Assembly (NCBI GenBank): GCA_021229015.1
Contig: CM037781.1
Location: 63,211,316 to 63,275,315 of the forward strand
From: Solen grandis
Lineage: Eukaryota; Mollusca; Bivalvia; Adapedonta; Solenidae
DNA: 64,000 bases
Direction of reading: 5' to 3'
The position numbers and the translations under genes were made by a program. Of the stretch, positions 20,598 to 31,605 are shown piece by piece; position 1 is the first letter of the stretch, and each line of letters starts with the position of its first letter. The notes under the pieces were generated by a model that was not told the origin of the DNA, did no database searches, and was given only the letters and a program-made list of their open reading frames with translations.

Positions 20598-20880
20598 TTA
20601 GACTTGAACACAGAAGAAAAGTGTTAATGAAGTGGTGTTCTGAAGATGAGCAGGGATGACAAATTTGTATGTAGTGTGAATACACATAATTATTTTGTAT
20701 CTTTTCTGGTTGAAATTAATTTAATGATAAAGTATTTAAACAAATAATAATGATTATGTTTAATGGATGCCTTGCAATAAGCATAATTTGCCTCCCTGTC
20801 TACCTCTCTCTCTCCCTGTGAATGGTCGTTTTTTTTTAAATAACTTGGCACAAGTGATCCTTAGGACAATACTACGTGTT
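20598..20880 (+). other. Probable 3' untranslated region and flank of the zinc-finger gene
   Basis: AT-rich and non-coding. AACAAATAATAATGA near 20738 is a weak polyadenylation-signal candidate. No exact AATAAA was seen here. Confidence 0.35.
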
Positions 20881-20889
20881 GAGAATAAG

Positions 20890-21070
20890 AAGCAGGTTTG
20901 CTAGGTTGAAGGTCAAGGTCACATCACTTGGCTGAGATCAGATACTGACAAAAACATCAGTTTAATTAACAAAATAGTGGGGGGTTGCTAGGTTGAAGGT
21001 CAAGGTCACATCACTTGGTTGAGATCAGGATATTGACAAATACATCAATATAACTAAAGGTCGTTTGTTT
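20890..21070 (+). repeat. Two-copy tandem repeat, about 95 bp unit
   Basis: TTGCTAGGTTGAAGGTCAAG followed by GTCACATCACTTGG occurs near 20897 and 20985. The units have only a few differences. Confidence 0.85.
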
Positions 21071-21186
21071 AAGATACAAACGAAGCAGCTTTCCATTTGC
21101 TTATTTCAAAGGTATTGAATTTATAAGTTAATACAAAGAAATGGAATAATGATGCATTATAATGTAAGATTAAATACGTAAATCAT

Positions 21187-21970
21187 CATTATTTTACAAG
21201 ATTTGTGTCCCTTGAAACTTAGTCTCTGTAGCTGATTGATATTTCAGCCTTGTGAACGCAACTCCATCTACATTTCTGAACGAATCATTTAGAAAACTTG
21301 ATCAGTGGCATTACTATAATGTAGATGTGCATGAAGTGGTGATTTTCCGGTTCATTGATTTTTACAAGATTTGTGTCCCTTGAAACTTAGTCTCTGTAGC
21401 TGATTGATATTGCAGCCTTGTGAACACAACTCCTCCTACATTTCTGAATGAATCTTTTCAAACTGGTCATGTCATACTATAATGGGTAGATGTGCTGAGT
21501 GGCGATTTTCCAGTTCATTGATTTTTACAAGATTTGTGTCCCTTGAAACTTAGTCTCTGTAGCTGATTGATATTGCAGCCTTGTGAACTCTACTCCTCTT
21601 ACATTTCTGAATAAATCTTTTCAAAACTTGATCTGTGGCATTACTATAATGGGTAGATGTGCATGAAGTGGCGATTTTCTGGTTCATTAATTTTTGAAAA
21701 ATGTTTGTCCCTTGAATCTTAGTCTCTTTAGCTGATTGATATTTCAGCCTTGTGAATGCAATTCCTTGTATGTTTCTGTCCAAATCTTTTCAAAACTTGT
21801 CATTACTATACTGGATAGATATGCACAAAGCAGGGATTTTGATGTTCATTAATATTTGCAATAGATATGCCCTTCTAAACATGGTCTCTTGAAAACACAA
21901 CTCAAGTTTCTAAACATGTAAAAGTGCATAAAGCAGGGATTTTCTGGTACAGTGATTTTTGCAAGAGTTA
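21187..21970 (+). repeat. Satellite-like tandem repeat, about 165 bp unit, five copies
   Basis: Units begin TTTTTACAAGATTTGTGTCC (near 21359 and 21522, slightly varied near 21188 and 21688, strongly decayed near 21850). They include TAGCTGATTGATATT and CAGCCTTGTGAA. Identity is highest in the middle units and falls to the right, as in an array that has stopped being homogenised. Confidence 0.9.
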
Positions 21971-22830
21971 TGTGGAGAAAGAAAAAAGGATTCATATTTA
22001 AACTGCTATTTGACCTACTTTCATATTGGAAGCCTTTCTAGGGTTCTATCTCTGTTCAGCTAAATAAATAGGTCTCACAGACTTCATTATGAACTTATGC
22101 TTACATAAATGTTAAAAGCAATGATTAAAAGGACTTTCTTGGTCTTTATATTTTGTGGCGGCGTATATTGTGGCAGCACTGGCACTCTTGTTTTTTTCTT
22201 TATTTAATATCTTTTTCTTTGTAAGCATATGACTCAACAAGTATTCATTGCCATTTGACCCACAATTGAAATTGTAAAAAAGAAAAAAAAAAAACTTTAA
22301 AATTGATGACTTTCAACCTTTTACATTTGCAAAATTAGATGGAAACAAAGGCAAAGGTGTAAGCAAAATAATGAAAATAATTTCTTTTTTTTATGTAATT
22401 AACCTTATAAACATTTTGAAACTTTCAACAATTCATTTGCTTTGAATTTTTGCTTATTATTACAGATTTAGAAAAAGAAACCGTTAAACATTTAGAAAAC
22501 ATAAAAAATCGATAGGTAGATATACATGTATTTGTCTTTTTCTTCAGGTTTGCAGAAAGCCGTGATAGCAAAAGGAATAAGATATCCGTATATGTTTTCT
22601 GGCTCTTGTATAATTATACTAATTCATCGTAAATGCGACTTATTTACTCAAAAACGTATCACAATTCACTATTCAACGCAGGCATTCATTCCTGCAAAAG
22701 AACAATCTGATCTTGCTCAACCAGCCCAATGACCACTTACATTTCTTTCTTCAAATTAAAGATTTCCATGAATTAGCCCTTTTACGAAAAACATGAATAA
22801 GTCATGTTTGATAACGTAATCACTTGAAAT
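21971..22830. other. AT-rich non-coding stretch
   Basis: Poly-A/T tracts near 22190-22300 and no recognised exon, repeat or inverted pair. Chance frames only. Confidence 0.4.
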
Positions 22831-22985
22831 TTTCTGGACTTTTTGCGCATGTTAAGGTACGGTATTATTACTTATCAAAAGTTAATTTATACAATCTTTT
22901 GATCTTTTCTGGACTTTTTGCGCATGTTAAGGTACGGCATTATTACTTATCTAAAGTTAATATATACAATCTTTTGATCTTTTTA
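22831..22985 (+). repeat. 75-bp tandem duplication
   Basis: TTTCTGGACTTTTTGCGCAT starts at 22831 and again at 22906, with near-identical units of 75 bp. Because 75 is a multiple of three, the open frame across it repeats the same peptide. That frame is not considered a gene. Confidence 0.9.
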
Positions 22986-23099
22986 ATATTAATATATTTT
23001 GCTTACAAATCAATGTTGTCATAAACAAGTGATACAACATAAATTCTTTAAGGTATGCCTAAGATTGGCATCAATACTCATGACGCTGGAGCGTGAATA

Positions 23100-24445
23100 C
23101 GTATTGAAATGAATGATTTTTATATTTCAACGACGTCAAAATCAAGTGACTAAAGAAAAATATCTTTTTTGCAAGGACATGTTCAGCTAATGTTCTATTA
23201 ATCAAGAAAAAAAAGTATCTTCGAGAATGCAAACAGGTTTATTTTCACATTTTCAAGTAGGCATTTCATCAAACATGAAAAACTGCCATGTTTGATGACG
23301 TAATATAGTTTTCAAGACCTTATGAACGTACTAAGTTTCGACATTTTTGAAAAGTTTAAGTTCATTTGTCTAATTGGCGATTTTATATGATTTTTTAAAA
23401 TAATTCTTGCTTAAATATGCATGACGTCATAATCACGTGACAAAACAAACATTTCTTGCGGTATGCATCACTTCAATTTTAACTCTATCAATTCTAAAGA
23501 TTTAATTAAGATTGACTAAAAATTCATGATACCAGAGCGAAAGAAATCTTTAAAAAGAAATGCTTTTTGTCTTTTTGATGACGTCATAACCATGTGACTT
23601 AGAGAAAATAATTCAGAAAATAGAATGTAAACTTCTATGCCGATATGCTGTCCAATTTTCATGCTTGTAACGCATGATTTAAATTTAATTTTTGGACCAA
23701 AGTTAGAAACTCGGTATTGCCATGAAATCTTAATCTTTTCGAATTTGGAAATTTGAATCCCAAGGTGCCCATCTACATCCTAAAATACATCCTCTGTAAA
23801 AATATCAAGATAATCAGACCAAAATTGAAGGCTCTAGAGCGCGAACAAACTTTTGAAGCTGACGTCAAATCTGATGTCATATGACGCCAATGAAAATTGA
23901 AAATGATTGAATGTATAAAAAGATACTTTTTTATCTCTGCAATTTCAATTTCATTAAAATTGACTCAAAATGTATGATGCCAGAGCGAGAGAAATCTTTG
24001 AAAAAACTGGATTTTGTCCATTAAATGACGTCATAACCACGTGACTTAAAAGGAAATCTTTCAGAGAAAAGAAAGTAGACCTCTGGGCCAATAAGCTGTC
24101 CAATTTTGATGCTTCTATCTCATCAGTAGCCTTTGTTACATTAAATAATAGTTTTAGGACCAAAGTTCGAAACTCGGTTTTGCCATAAATTTTTAAATTT
24201 GAAAATTTGAAAGACAAGGTGGACATCTGCATTATAACATACATCTTCTGTGAAAATATCAAGATAAAATATCAAAAAATAAAGTCTCTAGAGCGTGAAC
24301 AAACTTTTGAAGCTGATATCAAATCTGATGTCAATTGACGTCATTGAAAATTAAAAATGATTGATTTTAAAATTTGAACTTTTTTGTCAAGGCAGTTAAT
24401 TTTGATGTTTCTCAGACACTGACAACATATTGAAATTAACTCTTA
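23100..24445 (+). repeat. Diverged tandem array (about 450 bp unit) with CRE palindromes
   Basis: ATGACGTCATAACC followed by 'GTGACTTA' occurs near 23573 and 24024. Each is followed by GCTGTCCAATTTT, GGACCAAAGTT, ACATCCTCTGTAAAAATATC-type and ACAAACTTTTGAAGCTGA blocks in the same order. A further start lies near 23421 (CATGACGTCATAATCACGTG). A dispersed copy sits at 15960. TGACGTCA is the cAMP-response-element core, but here it is simply part of the repeat. Confidence 0.8.
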
Positions 24446-24450
24446 GATTT

Positions 24451-25204
24451 GGTTAGAAAAAAAGGAATAATAATAATAAGAATAACTAGAACCGCAAAGC
24501 GGCATCTTGGTTTTCGCTTTTAACTTGACTAGTAAGAGTACTGGTTTCAACTGCAGACATAATTGATTGATATTAACTTTATTCGAATAATTTTGTAAAT
24601 TGATCAAATGAAGTCCGATCTTCAAAAACTAAACATCATTAGAACGATCTCTTCACGAACAAAAACTTTTGTTCATACACTTTCTATAAAATATTTCTAG
24701 ATCTGAAGCTATTTTGTGCCGATAAAAATAAAAATAATCGGTATTATGACCTTGACATTTGCATATTTTCATCGTTATTTACTATGAGTTTATTTGTATT
24801 ATTTAAATGTATATACAATGAAAAAAAGATGAAGATTGAACAAAAATAAAGTCAGGAGCTGCAAAAAAGAAGAACCATATGAATTGTCAATTGTTTGATA
24901 AAAGGATCAAACTTTGGACTGTGGTAATTTGATCAAATGAAGTCCAATCTTCAAAAACTAAACACCAATGGAAATATCTCTTCACAAACTAAAACTTTTG
25001 TTCATATACCTTCTATAAATAATTTTAGATTGAGAACTATTTTATGCCGATAAAAATAACAATAATTGGTATATGACCTTGACCTTTGCATGTCTTCGCT
25101 GTTGTTTTTTTTTTCTATGATTTTATTTGTATAATATAAATGCATAAACAGTGAAATAATGATGAAGATTGAACAAAAAATAAAGTCAGGAGCTGCAAAT
25201 AACC
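24451..25204 (+). repeat. Duplicated block, copy 1, with two ~320-bp tandem units
   Basis: Begins GGTTAGAAAAA…AACTAGAACCGCAAAGCGGC. Units starting AATTTGATCAAATGAAGTCC occur near 24593 and 24926. Each includes CTTTTGTTCATA and AAAGTCAGGAGCTGCAAA. The same block recurs at 27603-28670 with three units. It runs directly into the TTAA-flanked transposon. Confidence 0.85.
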
Positions 25205-25384
25205 TTAAAGGAATACGCTCGGCTGATAACAACTAGGTTTTAATTGAAAGATATTGATGTAAATAAGCCAATTTAATTACTCATTTCATTGAATCAATCG
25301 TAATAAGAAAGAAATTGCAAGTTAACGACGTCTATTTACACCAATTTGCTCCGAGACATGGGCGCAGACATTGTTTACGTCTCG

Positions 25385-25440
25385 TGGTCTCGCGAGACTC
25401 TTTTTACAACAATCGTGACGTCAAAGACACACTTCCGGTT
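25385..25440. promoter_or_regulatory. Promoter-like motif cluster next to the left inverted repeat
   Basis: TCTCGCGAGA (a palindromic CpG promoter motif), CGTGACGTCA (CRE-like) and ACTTCCGGTTGCG (ETS core) lie within about 50 bp. Such clusters mark animal CpG promoters. The cluster sits at the far end from the start codon of the minus-strand gene inside the element, so it may drive outward or plus-strand transcription. Motif reading only. Confidence 0.35.
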
Positions 25441-25599
25441 GCGTATATACATTGAAATATAGAAGGGAATTACGTGTGTTGTGGAGAAATTTTACCCCCC
25501 CCCCCCCCAAAAAAAAATGTTGTTTGAAAAATGTTTATTATTTGAATATGATGAAAATATATTATTAAAAGATTAAACTATGATCATTTTATTGTTTTC

Positions 25600-25932
25600 T
25601 TACTCGTAAGTGAGAGAGTCTGGAGCCCTCGTCCTATGACCTTTGTATGCCAGAATGGTAATGAATGCAACTTCTAAACAATCATTCAGAACCAAGGTGT
25701 GAAAGTCCGTATGGTCCGTAATGCACGTAAGTTCATCTAAATTTCCAACAACCAAGTCACTCGATTTGCAACATACATTTTCCATATTGGATGGCATCAT
25801 AACACAGTTATCACACAGACAAAATTCCTCAGCACATAAAAATTCCTCCTCCCGTACGTCATTGTCTTGAAGTAGTTGCAGCTCTTCCTCAGTATATTCG
25901 GGCTCAAAGTCTTAAGGAACTATACACTCCAT
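25600..25932 (-). pseudogene. P2X7 C-terminal-domain-like protein carried by the transposon
   Basis: From an ATG at 25932-25930 the minus strand encodes about 110 codons, broken only by a TAA at codon 7. The acidic start (FEPEYTEEELQLLQDND) leads to EFCLCDNCVMMPS, then ENVCCKSSD, then LTCITDHTDFHTLVLNDC, then AFITILAYKGHR. The order C-x-C-x2-C, a CC pair, CIT…F…LVL and a Y-x(2-4)-R end is the signature I know from the zinc-binding cytoplasmic C-terminal domain of P2X7 receptors. That domain also occurs alone in many invertebrate predicted proteins. No membrane segments or channel part are present. An AATAAA polyadenylation signal follows the stop by a few bases. The gene could start downstream of the TAA at another Met (MMPSNMENV), or the stop may be a real inactivating change. 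Confidence 0.7.
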
Positions 25933-26840
25933 TTTAAGAAATATCTCAAAAACTTTATTAAACTTCCTGCTATAGTGATCGAACCATAACTAAAGTCAAT
26001 ACCCCTTGTCACGCAATCATTTATGCACATTCTCACAAACATCGCTATTTTAATTGCACAAATCATTACAGCAATTATCAACAATTTTTAAACAGTTTTT
26101 TAATCAAACATATAAATATATAAAAGGGGCGGTATCATGTAAGTAGAAATCTAATTGCAATGACGGTAACTGTGAAATACTATAGAGACGAATCAAAGGG
26201 TCACCGTGTTGTAATTATGATTAACACAACTAATTGCTCGCAATTTAGCAAAATAATGTAAATTATGCTAACTACTTTCTGTATATCACACTAACATGAG
26301 CTCATTGCGATACGATACTTTTACTTAAATATATTTATTTAAACAGACTTTTTCCGTAAAATAGCATAATATAGATTATTATAATATAAAACGTGGATTC
26401 AACACTTTTCTTTCATATTTATATAATGCATTCAGTATGTTTGTGGTGATGATTATACTCTACATGTCCGTTTCAGTAAAAAGTGCACATCAATTGTCTG
26501 TTGACATGGTGACTCGGTCGCACGCTTCGTTTTATGGCCGGGTTTTATGGCCCTGACGCTTATTCTGTTACAAAGGCTTGCCAGTGATTTCTTATCCAAT
26601 CAGTTTAACACCACACAACTTTTCAATAACCGCAGTTGCAAGCATTTCACGGTAAAAATGACAAAGATGTATTATAGAAATAAAAATATCGCGGAGCAAA
26701 TTGGTTTAAATAGACGTCTTTAACTTACAATTTCTTTCTTATTACGATTGATTCAATGAAATGAGAAATTTAATTGGTTTATTTACATCAATATCTTTCA
26801 ATTGAAACCTAGTTGTAATCAGCCGAGCGTATTCCTTTAA

Positions 26841-27084
26841 TGCTTTTATCACAACCGCTATTAATCGCACTCATCGATCGGGAGATGGTTCAATGGTATT
26901 TGTGACGTCACAGAAAGGTAAACATGAACGAAGATGGCGGCGGCCATAGCCGATCGAAATCACAAACTTTAAACAGCTATATCTTTACAAATATAGCGTG
27001 TATAAAAATGAAAGTCATGTCAAAGTTATCTACACTAAAAGGTTTGTTGATGGTTAAATTTTCATTTCAGCCGAGCGTATTCCT
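26841..27084. mobile_element. Partial older copy of the TTAA element with CRE and YY1-like motifs
   Basis: The stretch ends CAGCCGAGCGTATTCCT at 27068-27084, then TTAA, identical to the right end of the element next to it. It contains GTGACGTCAC near 26902 and AAGATGGCGGCGGCCAT near 26931, the latter like a YY1 initiator site. It may be the 5'/promoter end of a related element into which, or beside which, the 1.63-kb element inserted. Confidence 0.45.
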
Positions 27085-27088
27085 TTAA

Positions 27089-27602
27089 AAGTCATGCTTT
27101 TAAAATGTTGATTTTTCGAAAATATTGGAAAAGTTTGACCGCGTACTGTGGGCAAACCATGCATTTCCCGAATTCACCACCCCAAATATTTTGTGCGTAT
27201 ATGTCTTGCGAATCATATGCAACAAACAAAATTCTTTTATCTCAATTCCAATAAAAATGGGCACTTTTTTGTAAACCTACCCTCATTTTCACTGTTTTTT
27301 GCGAGGTTCGAACTTTCAACCTTCCGTAGTCAAAAGTTTTATATACGCAGATTTTTGAAATCTATCATATTTGATTAGGCTTTTGACAAGGAACACAATG
27401 CAAAAAACCACATCTGAATCGGACCTCAAATAACAGAGTTATTAGCATTTGTTTATTTTTTTTCAAAGCGCCTCCTAGCGGCAAAAATAAGACAAAAATT
27501 TTCTCAACGTTAGGGTCAAGTTCAGATAAATATAAGGAACTGGTAAAAATTTCATAATTGTGGCTTTTTTCTATCATGGTGATATGCCGTTCACAAAAAA
27601 AG
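27089..27602. other. Unassigned non-coding sequence
   Basis: No domain, repeat pair or splice-flanked exon recognised. It lies between the TTAA elements and the second duplicated block. Confidence 0.4.
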
Positions 27603-28823
27603 GGTTAGAAAAATAATAATAACTAGAACCGCAAAGCGGCATCTTGGTTTTCGCTTTTAACTTGACTAGTAAGAGTACTGGTTTCAACTGCAGACATAAT
27701 TGATTGATATTAACTTTATTCGAATAATTTTGTAAATTGATCAAATGAAGTCCGATCTTCAAAAACTAAACATCATTAGAACGATCTCTTCACGAACAAA
27801 AACTTTTGTTCATACACTTTCTATAAAATATTTCTAGATCTGAAGCTATTTTGTGCCGATAAAAATAAAAATAATCGGTATTATGACCTTGACATTTGCA
27901 TATTTTCATCGTTATTTACTATGAGTTTATTTGTATTATTTAAATGTATATACAATGAAAAAAAGATGAAGATTGAACAAAAATAAAGTCAGGAGCTGCA
28001 AAAAAGAAGAACCATATGAATTGTCAATTGTTTGATAAAAGGATCAAACTTTGGACTGTGGTAATTTGATCAAATGAAGTCCAATCTTCAAAAACTAAAC
28101 ACCAATGGAAAGATCTCTTCACAAACTAAAACTTTTGTTCATATACTTGCTATAAAATATTTTTAGATTTGAAGCTATTTTGTGTCGATAAAAATAACAA
28201 TAATCGGTATTATGACCTTGACCTTTGTATATTTTCATCGTTATTTACTATGAGTTTATTTGTATTATTTAAATGTATATACAATGAAAAAAAGATGAAG
28301 ATTGAACAAAAATAAAGTCAGGAGCTGCAAAAAAGAAGAACCATATGAATTGTCAATTGTTTGATAAAAGGATCAAACTTTGGACTGTGGTAATTTGATC
28401 AAATGAAGTCTGATCTTCAAAAACTTAACACCAATGGAAATATCTCTTCACAAACTAAAACTTTTGTTCATATACCTTCTATAAATAATTTTAGATTGAG
28501 AACTATTTTATGCCGATAAAAATAACAATAATTGGTATATGACCTTGACCTTTGCATGTCTTCGCTGTTGTTTTTTTTTTCTATGATTTTATTTGTATAA
28601 TATAAATGCATAAACAGTGAAATAATGATGAAGATTGAACAAAAAATAAAGTCAGGAGCTGCAAATAACCTTAAAGGAATACGCTCGGCTGATAACAACT
28701 AGGTTTTAATTGAAAGATATTGATGTAAATAAGCCAATTTAATTACTCATTTCATTGAATCAATCGTAATAAGAAAGAAATTGCAAGTTAACGACGTCTA
28801 TTTACACCAATTTGCTCCGAGAC
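27603..28823 (+). repeat. Duplicated block, copy 2, ending in left transposon repeat and gap
   Basis: Nearly identical to 24451-25352 but with one extra ~327-bp unit (starts near 27738, 28066 and 28392). It ends with TTAA (28671-28674) and the first 149 bases of the transposon inverted repeat, where the N gap begins. The abrupt end at a gap suggests that the assembler stopped in the repeat. Confidence 0.88.
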
Positions 28824-28923
28824 NNNNNNNNNNNNNNNNNNNNNNNNNNNNNNNNNNNNNNNNNNNNNNNNNNNNNNNNNNNNNNNNNNNNNNNNNNNNN
28901 NNNNNNNNNNNNNNNNNNNNNNN
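28824..28923. other. Assembly gap (100 N)
   Basis: Exactly 100 N. Sequence on the two sides is unrelated: transposon repeat on the left, SINE-bearing intron-like DNA on the right. Confidence 0.98.
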
Positions 28924-29164
28924 CATATTAACTAAAATCCACCCTAATATTGCACATATTTAGTTTTAAGAATTAACAAACACCAACTAACTTCATGACT
29001 GGGCAACCTGTTTTCACTGGGGGCTAGTAGATGTTCAAAGTAACTTGCCCCCTGGACAAGTGAAAGTCAATTCCTTAAGTAAACCCCGGCAAAGTATTGT
29101 GCACAATAATTGGTTCTCTAGCTCTAAGGTCAAGGTCGTACTTAAGTAAGATTTGCCAAGTTGT

Positions 29165-29445
29165 TTTAGCATACATCCTGATTTGGAGGTTGTGGGTTCG
29201 ATCTCCAGCAGTAACTTACCAAGGTCATAAAAAATAGTACAGGTATAGCTCCCTAATGCTTATTGCTGAGCATATAAGGGCAGTTTCAGGACTGTGTGGC
29301 CTGGTTTCAGAAAATGGCTTGGTGTGGCATCATGCCACATGTTTATGGTTTGATACAGTAGTGTGGCAGCACCTATATCTGTCTCAGGTTGACATTGTGT
29401 CAGAAATACAGTCGGTGGGATGTTAGACCCAAGAAATAAACAAAT
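29165..29445 (+). mobile_element. tRNA-SINE, family A
   Basis: The B-box-like GTGGGTTCGATCTCC near 29190 is followed by the family body GGTGTGGCATCATGCCACAT, then TGTGGCAGCACCTATATCTG and GAAATACAGTCGGTGGGATG. It ends in an A-rich AAATAAACAAA tail. The same body recurs at 31190, 31440, 34935 and 54240, and inverted near 29990. Confidence 0.8.
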
Positions 29446-29984
29446 TTGATCATTTTTATTGCATTTTAAGAATCACTTATTTTGAACAAGATTTCAAGAT
29501 CAACTCTATTTTCATATCAATGACATTGTCATATATGTGGCTTTTTTTTTTTTTAAAAGTTTGTTGTTGGCTGGACATCCCAGAGACACAGCATTCTCCT
29601 CCAGGAACACTGTTGCTACTCACACCATGTTGGAACAGGCCTTCTGGGATAGCAGAGAATGGACTGGTTGTCATTTATTACCAAGCCGATGTTTGTAAGC
29701 CAGTCTGGCATTTGACATCCAATTTATTGCCCTATCCAGGGAAAATCAAAGCCATGGATCAGAACATTTTACAGATATGTCCACTTTGATTCAGTCTGGA
29801 ATGTAACGCATCTTCAGTTGGTCTTAAACACATTTCCAACTTCAGTGGAATCTTTTTTCTGGAAATGTTTACTTAGTTTATCTTTTTGTGCTTGTATAGA
29901 TTTAACACCCCTCCAATATATTTAATATATTTGAGTCATTCTGGAAATCTTGTCTACATGACAAAGTGTGTCACCACTGTGGTA

Positions 29985-30035
29985 TCATGCCTTAGACAAA
30001 TAGAATGATACCACACCCAGTCACATTATCCTTAC
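29985..30035 (-). mobile_element. SINE family A fragment, inverted
   Basis: ATGATACCACACCCAGTCAC followed by ATTATCC is the reverse complement of the family A body (GTGACTGGGTGTGGTATCAT). Confidence 0.65.
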
Positions 30036-31180
30036 ACCCTGGAGTTTCAAGAAAAGGATTTATTTCATTTCTACTGTTAATCCTTATCTTCATACAGACA
30101 TGTTTTGGTGCTTTGGCCAACAGAGCAGACCCAGATCAGATAGCTTTTCCGAGGAGGTGTCAGATCAGGATCGCCTCTGTTTGATTGTACAGTATTGTAA
30201 CTTAGATTACACACAGCACAGCAAAGAAAACTCCATTTTCATGTACCATTAGTGATCCTCAAGTCATAAAATTGTACAGGAGTGTCCATGAGGATATTGA
30301 TTAATGATCAACTCTATTGTATAATTTGATTTTGCCAGAATTTTTAGTGGATGAACCTTTTGTTTTTGATTATCTTTTGTACAATAAGGAGCTGTTTAGG
30401 TCAGGCTCCTTATAGACATGCAGGGGAGTTCACTCTGGAGGTGTTCTGCTATTTCACCTGTGATACCTCGCAGCACTAATGCTGGCTGAGTTTTTTGGGT
30501 TTTTTTGTTTTTTTTCTTGGAATGTTTTGCTTGAAGAAGATAGATAAAGCCACACTTAATACCTATCATATCACACTTAAAAACTGTCAAAACCCATCAG
30601 CATTTAGAAAAATTGTATACATTTTTTGTACAACACCTGTTGTCGTCACAAAAAAATGCACTTAATCATCTTTTACAATCTCATCCCACCTTCATGTTAT
30701 ATTTTATGAAACAATATTTTTAATTGGATTGGTAGCACACTTTTTTAGGCTATATATTTGATTTGCATCAAACTGATGAAGCATTACTCAATGTCAGGGA
30801 AAAATCCAGGATGAGATTCTCTCCATAAATAACAGAATTGAGTTCAAAAAGTTATGAAAGGAAACATATTGAATAAAGGTTCTATATTGGAAGAATTAAT
30901 TAAATTCTTCCATGATGTGATATAACAATGTGTTGAAGAAAACAGTGAAAAATTAGACATATATCATCAAGTGCAAACAATGGAGGAACTAGACTGAGGG
31001 GAAAATAGAACAGCAGGGATTTTATTGCCTGGCATTCAGATGGATGGAGATGAAGGAGACAGGGTAAAAACGTAAGGAACAAGCATTGTTGAGTTTGAGT
31101 GATCACCATGGTGAGGAGAGGATAGGATTGATCTGCATGGTTGAGCCAGGAGGCAGTCAGTTGTCCACCAGTAGCTACCA
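30036..31180. other. Non-coding stretch
   Basis: No exon, tandem repeat or inverted pair recognised; several T- and A-rich tracts. Confidence 0.4.
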
Positions 31181-31184
31181 AGGT

Positions 31185-31605
31185 TACTGTTCCTAGATGC
31201 TTGGCATTCATCATAAGGGTAGTTCCTGTGTCTGATAATAAGACAGGTGCTGAGTCATGCCACCTGTCTATGGCATGTTATCACAGTAAGGCAGCACTGT
31301 GTCTGTCTTTTAGTCAAAGTTCCAAACTGACTGAAATACAGTTGATGGCAAGCAGTCACCATCAGCTGGGGTCATTGAAAGAATTCACCCCAGAATTGTT
31401 ACCATATTATACATGCTAATTAAAATTCCAGCGTATAAGGGTAGTGTTCAAGGCCGTGTTGGATCGGTGCCATGTTGATGTCAATGGGTGTGGTATCATT
31501 CCACTAGTCAGCTATGATGATGTAGATGATATCATAGTAAAGTAGTTCTATATATGTCACTTTCATGTTGTAGGGACATTAAACTCAACCAGACAGACAA
31601 ATTAA
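31185..31605 (+). mobile_element. Two adjacent SINE family A fragments
   Basis: The first (about 31195-31360) has GAGTCATGCCACCTGTCTAT and AAGGCAGCACTGTGTCTGTC. The second (about 31430-31604) has GGGTGTGGTATCATTCCACT and GGGACATTAAACTCAACCAG with a tail ACAGACAAA. Both are diverged. Confidence 0.65.

Larger units (their letters stand above)
25209..26836. mobile_element. 1.63-kb DNA transposon with long inverted repeats and TTAA flanks
   Basis: The left end AGGAATACGCTCGGCTGAT continues for about 142 bp. It is matched by the reverse complement of 26695-26836 at roughly 90% identity. TTAA lies immediately outside both ends (25205-25208 and 26837-26840). A TTAA target with long inverted repeats fits the piggyBac or Kolobok superfamilies; no transposase is present, so the copy is non-autonomous. 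Inside it is a small minus-strand gene (25600-25932). A second left end occurs at 28675-28823 and a short right end at 27068-27084, so the family has several local copies. Confidence 0.85.
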
